A stretch of DNA of 57,504 nucleotides from Fretibacterium sp. OH1220_COT-178 (GTDB lineage: Bacteria > Synergistota > Synergistia > Synergistales > Aminobacteriaceae), in NCBI RefSeq assembly GCF_003860125.1, contig NZ_RQYL01000018.1, positions 1 to 57,504 on the forward strand, in the 5' to 3' direction. Under the pieces are notes generated by a model. It was not told the origin of the DNA and did not search any database. It saw only the letters and a list, made by a program, of their open reading frames with translations. Made by a program: the position numbers and the translations under genes. The stretch's first letter is position 1. Each line of letters begins with the position of its first letter. This document shows, piece by piece, positions 17,172 through 26,948 of this stretch.

Positions 17172-18646
17172 GGCCGCACCCCCTTCTTCAGGAGGTACTC
17201 CTTGGTCCTGCCGACCAGGAGGCGGGAGTCCCCCCCGTGCCGGGTGACCTCCTCCATGGGGATCCCCAATTCACGGGCCAGGATCTCCGCCACGCGGGGA
17301 CAGCAGAAGCCGCCCTGACAGCGTCCCGTGCCCGCCCGGGTCCAGACCTTGACCGCCGCGACGGTGCGCGCGCCCCTGCGGACGGCCTCGACGACCTGGG
17401 CCTCCGTCACGGTCTCGCACCGGCAGACGATCTGCCCGTAGGCGGGGTCCTCGGCGACCAGCTTCTTGCGCTCCTCGAGGGGAAGCATGCCGAATCGGGG
17501 GATATGCCTGCGCTCCGGGACGAAGGCCCGGTTGGGCTCGAAGACGGCCCGGTCGCCCAGTTCCTCGCGGATCAGCTCGGCGACGTGGACCGCGATGGCG
17601 GGCGCGCAGGTGAAGCCCGGCGACTTGATCCCCGCGACGTTGACGAAGCCGCGCGGGGAGCCGGGCGCGCCGATGACGAAGTCCTCCGTATCCGAGTTGG
17701 CGCGGATCCCCGCGAAGGTGGTGATGTTCAGGTGTGCCGGAAAATCGGGCACGAGCTTGCGGGCCCCCCTCAGCACCTCGTCGAGCCCCTCCGTCGTGGT
17801 GGACAGGTCCTCCCGGTCCTCCTGGACGACGGCGTTGGGGCCGGCCAGCAGGTTGCCCTCCGCGGTGCGGGCCACGGTGATGCCCTTTCCGAGCTCGGAG
17901 GGGCAGGCGAAGAAGAAGCTGCTGATGAGATCCTCGGTGCAGCGGTCCAGGAGGTAATACTCGCCCCGGGTCGGGACGATACGGAAGCTCCGGTCCCCGG
18001 CCCAGCCGGCGACCTCGTCGGAGTGCACCCCCGCGGCGTTGACGACGATGGGAGCGTAAACGGGCCCCCGGTCGGTCCGGACGCCCAGGACCCCGCCGCC
18101 GCTCAGAATCAGTCCGGTGACGCGGGTCTCCAGCCGCAGTTCGACCCCGTTGATCCGGGCGCTCTCCATGAAGGCGACGACCGCCTCGAAGTTGTTGACG
18201 ATCGCGGCGGTGGGCGACCAGAGGGCCGACCGTATCGCCGGGGAGACGTGGGGTTCCCGTTCCCGAAGCCGATCCCCCGAGACGATCTCCAGGCCGGGAA
18301 TGCCGTTGGCGCGGCCCTGTTCCAGGAGTTTCTCGAGGTGCGCCCCGTCCCTCTCGTCGAAGGCGCAGACGTAGGAACCGCACTCGTTCAGGTGGAAGTC
18401 CAGAACGTCCTTCAGTTCGTGGTACATCCGGTTGCCCCTGCCGCTGAAGCGGGCCTTGACGGATCCGGGCCTGTCGTCGAACCCGCCGTGAATCATGGAG
18501 CTGTTGGCCCGGCTGGCCCCCGCGGGAAGCTCGGCGGCCTTGTCCAGGACGACGATCCTCAGTTTGTGGCGCGAGAGCTCCCGTGCCAGGCTGGCGCCGA
18601 TGATCCCGCCGCCGATGACGGCGACGTCGTACTGTTCTCCAGGCAT
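17168..18646 (-). CDS. Glycerol-3-phosphate dehydrogenase-like FAD protein with [2Fe-2S] domain
   Basis: 492 aa. The N-terminal DAO fold starts with VAVIGGGIIGASLARELS and continues with ANSSMIHGGFDDRPGS, a GlpA/GlpO-type FAD contact. The C-terminal domain is BFD-like, with CRCETVTEAQV and CQGGFCCPRV supplying four cluster Cys residues. It probably oxidises glycerol 3-phosphate to dihydroxyacetone phosphate and hands electrons to the next gene product. The start ATG at 18646 follows GAGGGGGGAT. The setting after glpF and glpK supports the substrate, but other 2-hydroxy acids cannot be excluded. Confidence 0.87.
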   Translation of the reverse strand: MPGEQYDVAVIGGGIIGASLARELSRHKLRIVVLDKAAELPAGASRANSSMIHGGFDDRPGSVKARFSGRGNRMYHELKDVLDFHLNECGSYVCAFDERDGAHLEKLLEQGRANGIPGLEIVSGDRLREREPHVSPAIRSALWSPTAAIVNNFEAVVAFMESARINGVELRLETRVTGLILSGGGVLGVRTDRGPVYAPIVVNAAGVHSDEVAGWAGDRSFRIVPTRGEYYLLDRCTEDLISSFFFACPSELGKGITVARTAEGNLLAGPNAVVQEDREDLSTTTEGLDEVLRGARKLVPDFPAHLNITTFAGIRANSDTEDFVIGAPGSPRGFVNVAGIKSPGFTCAPAIAVHVAELIREELGDRAVFEPNRAFVPERRHIPRFGMLPLEERKKLVAEDPAYGQIVCRCETVTEAQVVEAVRRGARTVAAVKVWTRAGTGRCQGGFCCPRVAEILARELGIPMEEVTRHGGDSRLLVGRTKEYLLKKGVRP

Positions 18647-18687
18647 GGCGATCCCCCCTCCCCGAAGTCCCAACGCCCCTACAGACG

Positions 18688-18718
18688 GACAGCCCCAGAG
18701 GTGGCGTCTGGGGCTGTC
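18688..18718 (-). terminator. Stem-loop between glpK and the glpA-like gene
   Basis: A perfect 12-bp stem (18688-18699 with 18707-18718) and 7-nt loop lies in the 100-nt gap. No T run follows on either strand, so it may damp read-through or protect the mRNA end rather than terminate fully. Confidence 0.35.
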
Positions 18719-18746
18719 TGCGTGCGCAAAACCGTCCGTTCGGGAA

Positions 18747-20279
18747 TCAATCCGTCCAGCCGCGGGACTTCTCGACCGCCTTCTTCCAGCCGTCGTACAT
18801 CGCCCTCCGCCTCTCGGTGGTGGACAGGCTGGCGAACTTGCGGTCCATCGCCCAGTTGTTGCGGATCTCGCTCTCGTCCTTCCAGAACCCCGTGGCCAGG
18901 CCCGCAGCGTAGGCGGCGCCCAGGGCCGTCGTCTCGTTGACGACGGGGCGCACGACCTCGGTCCCCAGGATGTCCGCCTGCATCTGCATCAGCAGGTCGT
19001 TCTTGACGGCCCCGCCGTCCACCTTCAGGCTGGTCAGGTTGACGCCGGAGTCCTTCTGCATGGCCTCGATGACGTCCCGCGTCTGGTAGCAGATGCTCTC
19101 CAGCGTGGCCCGGATGATGTGCGACTTGCGGATGAAGCGGGTGAGCCCCACGATGGCCCCGCGTGCGGTCATGTCCCAGTAGGGTGCGAAGAGGCCCGAG
19201 AAGGCGGGGACGAAATAGATGCCGCCCGAGTCCTCGACCTTGGAGGCGAAGTACTCCGTGTCGGGGGCCTCGTCCACCAGTTTCAGGTTGTCGCGCAGCC
19301 ACTGCACCGCGGCGCCCGTGATGGCGATGGAGCCCTCCAGGGCGTAGACGCACCTGCCCTCCTCACGGCTGTAGAACGCGGTGGTCAGCAGGCCGTTCTT
19401 CGAGGGGATGGGCTTGTCGCCGATGTTCATCAGCATGAAGCAGCCCGTTCCGTAGGTGTTCTTGGCCTCTCCCTTGCTCAGGCAGGCCTGGCCGAAGAGG
19501 GCCGCCTGCTGGTCGCCGAGGTCGCCCGCGATCGGGATCTCCGCGCCGAACGGGCCGTGTTTCACGGTGTTGCCGTAGACGTGGCTGGAGGGCTTGATCT
19601 GGGGCAGCATGGCCTCCGGAATGCCCAGGAAATCCATCATGGTCCTGTCCCACCGGAGGGTTTCGATATTCATCAGCAGGGTGCGGGAGGCGTTGGAGAC
19701 GTCCGTGACGTGGACGCCGCCGTTGGGGCCGCCCGTGAGGTTCCAGATCAGCCAGGTGTCGGTGTTGCCGAACAGCAGTTCCCCGCGCTCGGCGCGTTCG
19801 CGGGCGCCGGGCACGCGGTCGAGGATCCACTTGATCTTGGTCCCGGAGAAGTAGGGGCTGATCAGAAGCCCCGTGATGTCCTTCACTTTGCCCTCGCCGG
19901 TGATGGTCTGTTCCCATCCGGAAGACTTCTGCCACTGCGCGCAGAAGTCCTGAGTCCTCATGCACTGCCAGACGATGGCGTTGTGTATGGGCTTTCCGGT
20001 GCTTTTTTCCCAGACCACGGTGGTCTCGCGCTGGTTGGTGATCCCCACGGCGGCGATGTCCCCCGCCGCGATGTTGCCCGCGGAGAGGGCCCCCCGGATG
20101 ACGTCCTGGGTGCGGGACCAGATCTCCATGGCGTCGTGCTCCACCCAGCCGGGGTTGGGGTAGATCTGGGCGTGCTCCATCTGTTGCGAACAGACGGGCA
20201 GCCCCTTCCTGTCGAACACCATGCACCGTGTGCTGGTGGTGCCTTGGTCGATTGCGACGACATATTTCTTTTCGGACAT
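18747..20279 (-). CDS. glpK: Glycerol kinase
   Basis: 510 aa FGGY-family kinase phosphorylating glycerol to glycerol 3-phosphate. The start block [18 protein letters not shown] is the phosphate-1 ATP motif. Substrate residues are in [12 protein letters not shown] and [13 protein letters not shown], and the C-terminal ATP motif is [15 protein letters not shown]. Length is normal. The start ATG at 20279 has AAGGAGG upstream. It is the second gene of the glpF-led operon. Confidence 0.96.
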   Translation of the reverse strand: MSEKKYVVAIDQGTTSTRCMVFDRKGLPVCSQQMEHAQIYPNPGWVEHDAMEIWSRTQDVIRGALSAGNIAAGDIAAVGITNQRETTVVWEKSTGKPIHNAIVWQCMRTQDFCAQWQKSSGWEQTITGEGKVKDITGLLISPYFSGTKIKWILDRVPGARERAERGELLFGNTDTWLIWNLTGGPNGGVHVTDVSNASRTLLMNIETLRWDRTMMDFLGIPEAMLPQIKPSSHVYGNTVKHGPFGAEIPIAGDLGDQQAALFGQACLSKGEAKNTYGTGCFMLMNIGDKPIPSKNGLLTTAFYSREEGRCVYALEGSIAITGAAVQWLRDNLKLVDEAPDTEYFASKVEDSGGIYFVPAFSGLFAPYWDMTARGAIVGLTRFIRKSHIIRATLESICYQTRDVIEAMQKDSGVNLTSLKVDGGAVKNDLLMQMQADILGTEVVRPVVNETTALGAAYAAGLATGFWKDESEIRNNWAMDRKFASLSTTERRRAMYDGWKKAVEKSRGWTD

Positions 20280-20363
20280 AGTGCAACCTCCTTGTCGTAC
20301 CGCGTTATCCGGCGTGATGGCGGGAATGTCCTCTCGCGAAGAGGCCGAGCCGCCCCGATGCGT

Positions 20364-21101
20364 CTACATCAGGCCGAAGGCCTGGCAGAACACGGAGGCG
20401 ACGGCGGCACCGGCCCAGGGCCCGACGGTGGGCACCCAGGCGTACTGCCAGTCCGAATCCCCCTTGCCGGGGATCGGAAGGAGGAAGTGCGCCACGCGCG
20501 GACCGAAGTCGCGCGCCGGGTTCATGGAGTAGCCGGTGGGGCCGCCGAGCGCGGCGCCGAGGGCATAGATGAGCCCCCCGACGAGGAACGGCCCGACAGC
20601 GGGGGCGACGCCCCCGACGCCCTTGGAGAAGATGCACATGATTATGGTGACCAGGAAGAAGGTGGCGATGGCCTCGGTGAGGAAGTTGCAGGGAAGATTC
20701 CACTTTGCCGGCGTGGTGGAGAAGACCGCCAGCTGCGCGCCGGCGGGGGTGCCCTCCCAGTGATTCAGGTAGGCGAAGTAGACGATCACGCCTCCGACGA
20801 AGGCCCCCAGGATCTGGGCGCCCATGATCGTCAGGGCTAGGGATGCGCTCGGGTAGACCCCGGCCATGAACTTGGCGAGGGTTACGGCGGGGTTGATGTC
20901 CGCCTGAGGGGCTCCCATGGCCTGCGCGGCGAAGACCCCCATCACGACGGCCCAGGCCCAGCCCCAATTGATGTGGACCCAGCTCGATCCCTCGGCCTTG
21001 GATCCCTTCAGCACGGCGGCGGCGACGGTTCCGTCGCCGAAGACGATCAGCACCATGGTGCCGAAAAATTCACCGAAAACAGGCCCTAACAACGATTGCA
21101 C
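20364..21101 (-). CDS. glpF: Glycerol uptake facilitator (aquaglyceroporin)
   Basis: 245 aa MIP-family channel with six spans and two half-helices. The two NPA boxes are in DINPAVTLAKF and MNPARDFGPR. The Asp after the second NPA is the mark of glycerol facilitators as opposed to water-only channels. The start is GTG at 21101 with AGGAGG at ideal spacing. It leads the operon glpF-glpK-glpA-like-oxidoreductase-DUF1667, with 84 nt to glpK. Confidence 0.95.
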   Translation of the reverse strand: MQSLLGPVFGEFFGTMVLIVFGDGTVAAAVLKGSKAEGSSWVHINWGWAWAVVMGVFAAQAMGAPQADINPAVTLAKFMAGVYPSASLALTIMGAQILGAFVGGVIVYFAYLNHWEGTPAGAQLAVFSTTPAKWNLPCNFLTEAIATFFLVTIIMCIFSKGVGGVAPAVGPFLVGGLIYALGAALGGPTGYSMNPARDFGPRVAHFLLPIPGKGDSDWQYAWVPTVGPWAGAAVASVFCQAFGLM

Positions 21102-21413
21102 GTCAATCTCCTCCTTAAGGAAAAATAAGGGAATGGATTGCTTTGCCTGTGTTGCCCCCGTTGACGATTTTTGCTGCGCCTATTGGCCGACGAACCCCAA
21201 AACGCGAGACCGATCCAAAAACGAGCGACGGATGGGAGGACAGGAATACCGATCGAGAGGAACGGGATGTGCGAAGCGGTTCCAGCATCCCCGATTCTAA
21301 GTCTAGTTCTTATTTTTTTGTATGTCAACGATAAAAAATGAGAAAAATGAAAACGAAGAGGGCGAATGACGGCCCGATCTTCGAGGTTCCGGAATGTCTT
21401 GCCGTGCGGCGGG
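21102..21413. other. Intergenic region holding the glp promoter
   Basis: 312 bp without a gene between glpF and the EamA transporter. It holds the promoter at 21300-21328 and then a leader of about 190 nt before glpF, long enough for a regulatory element. I recognise no known riboswitch in it. The AT-rich stretch at 21305-21355 stands out from its surroundings. Confidence 0.6.
21300..21328 (-). promoter_or_regulatory. Promoter of the glpF operon
   Basis: Minus strand TTGACA (21328-21323), 17 bp, TAGACT (21305-21300). A consensus -35 with optimal spacing and an A-rich spacer, about 190 nt before the glpF start. Confidence 0.7.
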
Positions 21414-22337
21414 TCATTCTGCCCCGCGGTGCACGTGCGGCGTTCTCCCGGCTTGCCGGGAGGAGAGCACGATGGCGGACAGGATGAGAATGCAGCCCAG
21501 GACGGCGGGTCGGGTCGGCCAGGAGTCCGTGGCCATCGAGGTCATCACGATCGCCGCGGGAACCTCTCCCGACGTCAGAAGCGAGACCGTCGACGCCGGA
21601 ATATGGCGCAGGGACGCATAGAAGGTGTAATAGCCCAGGAGGGACGTGAAAAAGACGGTGATCGCGATCAGCCCGATCTGGAATCCCGTCAGCTCCGGAA
21701 GGTCCGACCACCCGGAGGTCAGGGACTTGAAAAAGAACATCCACAGGCCGCCGAAGAGGTTGCTGTAGAAGAAGATCCCCATTCCGGAAACGCCGCCCCT
21801 CGTGACCGAGGCCCGGCCCCACAGGGCCTGGGCCGATATGCCAAGGACGCCCAGCAGGCCCCAGATCAGGCCGGGCACGGAGATCTCCGTGTCGACGCTC
21901 CAGTCGGGGCGCATGACGGAACAGAGGACGCCGAGCGAGACGGCGATGGCGCCGAACAGATCGTATGGGCCGGGTTTCTCTCCCGTTATCAGCGAGGAGC
22001 CCATGGCCGTGGCGATGGGGGCGGTGTAGCGGACGACCAGAGCGGTCGCCACGGGCAGGTAGGCGACCGAGAGCATGAAACCCAGATAGGCGCAGACCGG
22101 GGCCAGAGGGGCGAGGAGGAACAGGGCCAGAAACTCCCTCCTCCGGATGTGGAGATGCTGCGGCGCAAAGAGCCCGATGCATGTTCCGAGCACGAGGGAG
22201 GATACGGCGCAGCGAAGAAGGACGACGGTGTTCATGTCCGCTCCGCTCTGTCCCAGAAGCTTCGAGGCCGGGCTGCTGAGAGCCCAAAGCAGCCCCGTCC
22301 CCACGGCAAGAAGGATACCCGATGTGCTCTTGTCCAA
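21414..22337 (-). CDS. EamA/DMT-superfamily transporter
   Basis: 307 aa with ten predicted membrane spans in two EamA repeats. The second repeat starts near GLIWGLLGVLGISAQALWG, and the conserved end of the first repeat is seen in LVVRYTAPIATAMGS. These are metabolite or drug exporters of unpredictable substrate. The start is taken as TTG at 22337 with GAGGT nearby, because the next Met (residue 35) would delete the first span. It has its own position between the glp operon and the divergent radA. Confidence 0.85.
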   Translation of the reverse strand: MDKSTSGILLAVGTGLLWALSSPASKLLGQSGADMNTVVLLRCAVSSLVLGTCIGLFAPQHLHIRRREFLALFLLAPLAPVCAYLGFMLSVAYLPVATALVVRYTAPIATAMGSSLITGEKPGPYDLFGAIAVSLGVLCSVMRPDWSVDTEISVPGLIWGLLGVLGISAQALWGRASVTRGGVSGMGIFFYSNLFGGLWMFFFKSLTSGWSDLPELTGFQIGLIAITVFFTSLLGYYTFYASLRHIPASTVSLLTSGEVPAAIVMTSMATDSWPTRPAVLGCILILSAIVLSSRQAGRTPHVHRGAE

Positions 22338-22459
22338 CTTGTGGATACCTCGATTCCCGAATGATTGCCGCTCCGTCTCCGCCGGCCGCGGACCGTCCGT
22401 CCAGGATTATACCCTTTTCGGTGCGGAACCGGGTCCCCTCCCGGTTTTGCCCCGCGGGG

Positions 22460-22465
22460 TATAAT
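22460..22465 (+). promoter_or_regulatory. -10 element of radA
   Basis: Perfect TATAAT 37 nt before the radA start. The -35 region at the usual distance is GC-rich and not recognisable. Confidence 0.5.
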
Positions 22466-22502
22466 GATGCTCGAGGGGAAACCTATTTGCGGAGGTGTTC
22501 GA

Positions 22503-23846
22503 GTGGCCAGGGACGAGCCGATCCGTTACGTGTGCGCCGACTGCGGGCACATGACGACCACGCGCACGGGACGCTGTCCGTCCTGTGGGGCCTGGGGGAC
22601 GCTGGAGTCCGAGGCGTCCTCGGCTCCCTCCAAACGGTCCGTCGCCGCCCGGGTGGTGAGCGCCGTCGACGTCCGGCCGCCGCGCCGCCTTTCGACGGGC
22701 ATCGGGGAGCTGGATCGCGTCCTGGGCGGAGGGCTGGTCCCCGGCGGGGTCGTCCTGATCGGAGGCCAGCCGGGCATCGGCAAGTCCACCCTGCTGCTGC
22801 AGGCCGCGGGGCGCGTCGCGGGGACGGGGGCCTCCGTGCTCTACATCTCCGGCGAGGAGTCCGAGGCTCAGGTGGCCTTGCGCGCCGCCCGTCTGGGAGT
22901 GGCCTCGGACCGTCTGCTGCTCTGCTGCGGGACCGATCTGGAGGGGGCGCTTCAGAACCTGTGGGACGTCTCCTTCGTCGTTCTCGACAGCGTCCAGGCC
23001 ATGAGGGCCGAGGGGGAGGCGGGCTGGCCCGGGACGCCCAATCAGGTTCGGGCCGTCGCGCAGAGGGTCGTCGACGCGGCCCGTGCGGGCGACGTCCCGG
23101 CGGTGCTCGTGGGGCACATCACCAAGGACGGCCGCCTGGCGGGGCCCATGCTGCTGGAGCATATGGTGGACGCCGTCCTGACCTTCTCCGGGGAGGGGTA
23201 CTCGTCCTATCGCATGCTGCGCGCGGTCAAGAACCGCTACGGCAGTACGGACGAGCTGGGGGTCTTCGAGATGCGCGAGGACGGGCTGATCCCCGTGGAG
23301 GACAAGAGCGGGCTCTACTGGAACCGGTCGGACGCCGCGGTCTCGGGGGTCGCCATGACGATCGCCCTGGAGGGGACCACGCCCCTGGCCGCGGAGATCC
23401 AGACCCTGGCGGGGCCCACGGTCTTTCCCTACCCCAGGCGTACCGCACGGGGCATCGAGCTGAACCGCTTTCAGCTGCTGACGGCCGTCATCGAAAAACG
23501 CTGCGGGCTGCCCTGCAGCGGGCACGATCTGTACATGAACGTGGCGGGCGGGCTGTCGATTCAGGACCCGTCGGCCGACCTGGCGGCCTGTGCCGCCCTG
23601 GCGTCGGCCCTGAGGGACGTCCCGCTTCCGGGCGGCTCCTGCTGGCTGGGCGAGGTGGGACTGGCGGGGGAGGTGCGCCCCGTCACGCGCCTCGGCGTGC
23701 GGCTGAGGGAGGCCGCCCGGCTGGGCTTCTCCCGCGCCGTCGTCAGCTCTCGGGAGCGGAACGAGCGCGTGGAGGGCCTGGAGATCGTCGCGGTCTCGCA
23801 CCTGAATCAGGCCCTGGCCGCGGGCTTGTCGAGAAAAGAGGCGTAA
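22503..23846 (+). CDS. radA: DNA repair protein RadA (Sms)
   Basis: 447 aa branch-migration helicase acting in recombinational repair. An N-terminal zinc finger uses C11, C14, C25 and C28. The Walker A motif GGQPGIGKST spans 87-96. The RadA-specific VKNRYGSTDELGVFEM follows, and the C-terminal third is the Lon-protease-like domain (NVAGGLSIQDPSADLA). The start is GTG at 22503, six nt after GGAGGT. An ORF extending upstream to 22365 is not used because it overlaps the promoter and precedes the zinc finger. Confidence 0.95.
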   Translation: MARDEPIRYVCADCGHMTTTRTGRCPSCGAWGTLESEASSAPSKRSVAARVVSAVDVRPPRRLSTGIGELDRVLGGGLVPGGVVLIGGQPGIGKSTLLLQAAGRVAGTGASVLYISGEESEAQVALRAARLGVASDRLLLCCGTDLEGALQNLWDVSFVVLDSVQAMRAEGEAGWPGTPNQVRAVAQRVVDAARAGDVPAVLVGHITKDGRLAGPMLLEHMVDAVLTFSGEGYSSYRMLRAVKNRYGSTDELGVFEMREDGLIPVEDKSGLYWNRSDAAVSGVAMTIALEGTTPLAAEIQTLAGPTVFPYPRRTARGIELNRFQLLTAVIEKRCGLPCSGHDLYMNVAGGLSIQDPSADLAACAALASALRDVPLPGGSCWLGEVGLAGEVRPVTRLGVRLREAARLGFSRAVVSSRERNERVEGLEIVAVSHLNQALAAGLSRKEA

Positions 23847-23898
23847 GCCAGGGGCGCGCCGGGAGGGCCGGCGTTCCCCCGAACTTGGAGGTCGTCTT

Positions 23899-25233
23899 AT
23901 GAAAAACCTTTCGCGCAGGGAAAACGCGGTTTTCCCCGTCATCGTTCTGGCCGTCCTGGGCCTGATGCTTTGGGGCTCGGCGGCCCCGGCCCGCGCGCCT
24001 TCCAAGGTGGTCCTGGCCCCCCTGTCGGGCTCGGTCGGCGTGCAGATGGAGCAGTTCGTCGGGCGGGTGATCCGGCAGGCGGACGAGGAGGGAGCCGCCC
24101 TCGTCGTCTTCGAGCTCGATACGCCCGGCGGGCTGGTGGAGGCCACGCGCGGCATCGTCCAGGCGATTTTGGGCTCCAGGGCCCCCGTGGTGATGTGGGT
24201 TCCGCCCGGCGGTCGGGCGGCTTCGGCGGGCGCCTTCATGATGCAGGCGGCCCACGTCGCGGCCATGGCCTCGGGGACCAACGTCGGGGCGGCGCATCCC
24301 GTGGTCGCATCCGGAAAGGACCTGCCGAACGACGACATGAAGAAGAAGGTCGTCAACGACCTGGAGGCCCAGATGCGCGCCCTGGTCCAGCTGCGGGGCC
24401 GCAATCAGAAGGCCGCGCAGAGGATGATCCAGGAGAGCCTGTCCCTGACGGCCCACGAGGCCCTGGCGGAGAAGGTCGTCGATCTCGTCGCGGACGACCT
24501 GGACTCCCTTCTGGAGGCCGTATCCGGCCGGGTCGTGACCGTCGATGCGAACCCCGTCAAGATCGCGCTGCGGCCAGGAATGCCGGTCGAGCGCGTGGAG
24601 ATGACCTGGCAGGAGAAGCTGATCCAGTTCCTCTCGAGCCCCGATATCGCCTACCTCCTTCTGGTGGGGGGGCTTCTGGCGCTGTTCTACGAGATCATCA
24701 CCCCCGGCGGCTTCGTCCTGGGCACGACGGGGGCCGTCATGCTCCTGCTCGGGAGCATCGGCCTGAGGATGCTCCCGTTCAGCTGGGCGGGCGTGGCCCT
24801 GGTCGGGGCGGGCGTGATCGTCATGGGGCTCGACCTTCTGGTGGGCGGGATGGGGATCCTGAGCCTGCTCGGGGTCGCGGTGCTCGTCGCGGGGGGGCTT
24901 TTCCTGTTCCGTGCCCCGGGCGGGGAGCTGCTGCGCGTCTCCGTGTCCCTGATTGCGGGGATAACGGTTGCGCTTGGAGCCTGTTTCACGTTGTTCGCGT
25001 TCATGGTGGCCCGGAGCCTGAGGCGAAAGGTCTCCACGGGGCGTCGGGGGCTGATCGGCCTGGAGGCCGTGGCCGTCGAGCCCTTGACGGCCGAAGCCGA
25101 GGGAATGGTGCGGTGCCGCGGGGAGCTTTGGCGTGCCCGTGCGGAGGACGGGAGCCTTTCGGAAGGGGACGTCGGGATCGTCTCCGCCCTCGACGGCATC
25201 GTCCTTGTCGTTCGCCGGAAGAAGGAAAGCTAG
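23899..25233 (+). CDS. NfeD1b-type membrane serine protease (ClpP-fold with NfeD domain)
   Basis: 444 aa. A signal sequence or membrane anchor occupies residues 12-32. A ClpP/crotonase-fold protease domain follows, with substrate groove FELDTPGGLVEATR, catalytic Ser S109 in GRAASAGAFMM and the candidate general-base Lys among K148-K150. Then come about four membrane spans (LLLVGGLLALFYEII onward) and a C-terminal soluble OB-type NfeD domain ending IVLVVRRKKES. Family members cleave hydrophobic stretches of membrane proteins such as stomatin partners; no stomatin gene is beside it here. It sits 52 nt after radA and is probably co-transcribed with gpsA. Confidence 0.9.
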   Translation: MKNLSRRENAVFPVIVLAVLGLMLWGSAAPARAPSKVVLAPLSGSVGVQMEQFVGRVIRQADEEGAALVVFELDTPGGLVEATRGIVQAILGSRAPVVMWVPPGGRAASAGAFMMQAAHVAAMASGTNVGAAHPVVASGKDLPNDDMKKKVVNDLEAQMRALVQLRGRNQKAAQRMIQESLSLTAHEALAEKVVDLVADDLDSLLEAVSGRVVTVDANPVKIALRPGMPVERVEMTWQEKLIQFLSSPDIAYLLLVGGLLALFYEIITPGGFVLGTTGAVMLLLGSIGLRMLPFSWAGVALVGAGVIVMGLDLLVGGMGILSLLGVAVLVAGGLFLFRAPGGELLRVSVSLIAGITVALGACFTLFAFMVARSLRRKVSTGRRGLIGLEAVAVEPLTAEAEGMVRCRGELWRARAEDGSLSEGDVGIVSALDGIVLVVRRKKES

Positions 25234-25251
25234 AAAAGGAGAGTCGGATCC

Positions 25252-26238
25252 ATGAGTCTTGCCGTTCTGGGAGCGGGGAGCTTCGGCACCGCGGTGGCGG
25301 ACCATGCCGCCCGGGTGGGGCGCGAGGTCGTCCTCTGGTGCCGGGGGGGCGACCAGGCCCGCCACATCAACGAGCGTCATCGCAACCCGCGCTATCTGAA
25401 GGACTACCCTCTGCAGGAATCCCTGAGGGCCACGGCGGTCCTGGAGGAGGCCCTGGAGGGGGCGGACCGCGTGGTCCTGGCCCTTCCGACCCAAAGCCTG
25501 AGGAGCGTTCTGGAGCGCCTCGCCCCCCTGTCCCCGGAGGGGCGGAGCTTTCTGAGCCTGGCCAAGGGGATCGAGATATCGACCGGGCTCATGCCCCACA
25601 GGATCTTCGAGGAGGTCCTGCCCGGCTCCTCCTACAGCGCGCTTTCCGGGCCCAGCCATGCCGAGGAGGTCGTCCGGGACCTCCCTACGGCGGTCATCGT
25701 GGCCTCGAAGGACCCCGCCACCGCCGTCGAGTGGCAGAAGCTGCTGAACGCCCCCCGCTTTCGGGTCTACACGAGCGGGGACGTCGTCGGGGTGGAGCTG
25801 GGAGGGGCGGTGAAGAACATCATCGCGATCGCCGTAGGTATCGCCCACTCGCTCTCGGTCGGCGACAACGCCAGGGCCGCCCTGGCGACGCGCGGATTGG
25901 CCGAGATCATGAGGCTGGGCTCCGCCATGGGCGCCTCTCCCCTGACCCTGGCCGGGCTCGCGGGGGTAGGGGACCTGATGGCAACCTGCTACAGCGCGCA
26001 CTCCCGCAACTTTCGCTTCGGTGCGGCGATCGGGCGCGGGGCGTCGGCCGATTCCGCGGTCTCGGAGATCGGCCAGGTGGTCGAGGGGGCCCACACGGTG
26101 AAGGCCCTCGTGGCCTATGCCCGAACGAAGGGCATCGAGCTGCCCATCTCCGAAGGGGTTCACGCGATCCTCTACGAGGGGGCGGTGCTTCAGGACGTCA
26201 TCGAGCGGCTGCTCTTCAGGGAGCCCAAGCCGGAGTGA
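25252..26238 (+). CDS. gpsA: Glycerol-3-phosphate dehydrogenase [NAD(P)+]
   Basis: 328 aa biosynthetic enzyme reducing dihydroxyacetone phosphate to glycerol 3-phosphate for phospholipids. The NAD motif is VLGAGSFGTAVA (4-15). Further blocks are SLAKGIE, SGPSHAEEV and the active-site Lys in GGAVKNIIAIAVG. The C-terminal GLAGVGDLMATCYS is typical. The start ATG at 25252 is 18 nt after the protease gene with GGAGAG upstream. It is distinct from the catabolic FAD enzyme at 17168-18646. Confidence 0.96.
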   Translation: MSLAVLGAGSFGTAVADHAARVGREVVLWCRGGDQARHINERHRNPRYLKDYPLQESLRATAVLEEALEGADRVVLALPTQSLRSVLERLAPLSPEGRSFLSLAKGIEISTGLMPHRIFEEVLPGSSYSALSGPSHAEEVVRDLPTAVIVASKDPATAVEWQKLLNAPRFRVYTSGDVVGVELGGAVKNIIAIAVGIAHSLSVGDNARAALATRGLAEIMRLGSAMGASPLTLAGLAGVGDLMATCYSAHSRNFRFGAAIGRGASADSAVSEIGQVVEGAHTVKALVAYARTKGIELPISEGVHAILYEGAVLQDVIERLLFREPKPE

Positions 26239-26314
26239 GCCCCTCCGCCGCGGGGCTTCCGCAGGGAGGACAAGACCGGCGGCGCAGGGCCGATGCAACG
26301 AAAGGTGTGGAGGC

Positions 26315-26899
26315 ATGAACGTCGACGTTTTGCTGTTTCGGAATTTCGAGACCCTGGACGCCTTCGGCCCCGTGGAGATCCTCGGGAGCGTTCCGGGCTT
26401 CTCCGTGCGCTGCGTCTCCCCGAACGGCGGGATGGTCGTGAGCGTTCAGGGGGTTCGGGTATGGACGGAACCCCTGGGGACGGGATCCGAGCCCGAGGTC
26501 CTGCTGGTGCCGGGTGGGATGGGTACGCGCGCTCTGGTCGGCGACCCGGCGTACCTTGCGGGGCTGAAGGACGTTGCCGAACGCTCGGCCCATGTCCTCA
26601 CGGTCTGCACCGGCTCGGCCCTTCTGGCCGCGACGGGGCTTCTGGACGGGCTCAGGGCTACCTCCAACAAGCGGGCCTTCGACTGGGTCGTCTCCGTCAA
26701 TCCCTCGGTGCGGTGGGTATCCTGCGCCCGTTGGGTCGTGGACGGGAAGTTCTACACCTCCTCCGGGGTCTCCGCCGGGATGGACATGGCCCTGGGATTC
26801 CTGGAGGACCGCCTGGGCCGGGCGGAGGCGGAGGCGGCGGCACGGAGGATCGAGTACGTCCGCAACGCGGATCGGGACGAGGACCCGTTTGCCCGGTGA
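26315..26899 (+). CDS. DJ-1/PfpI family protein
   Basis: 194 aa single-domain protein of the DJ-1/PfpI/ThiJ superfamily. The nucleophile-elbow Cys is C98 in [14 protein letters not shown], and E21 in DAFGPVEIL fits the conserved acidic partner. The order matches transcription-factor-associated or isonitrile-hydratase-like members rather than the PfpI protease. The reaction cannot be assigned. The start ATG at 26315 has a weak purine-rich site (GTGGAGG). Confidence 0.86.
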   Translation: MNVDVLLFRNFETLDAFGPVEILGSVPGFSVRCVSPNGGMVVSVQGVRVWTEPLGTGSEPEVLLVPGGMGTRALVGDPAYLAGLKDVAERSAHVLTVCTGSALLAATGLLDGLRATSNKRAFDWVVSVNPSVRWVSCARWVVDGKFYTSSGVSAGMDMALGFLEDRLGRAEAEAAARRIEYVRNADRDEDPFAR

Positions 26900-26948
26900 C
26901 GATGCCGGGCCTTGCCTTGTGTGGGAAAGAACGGAGGAGGTATTTTTG

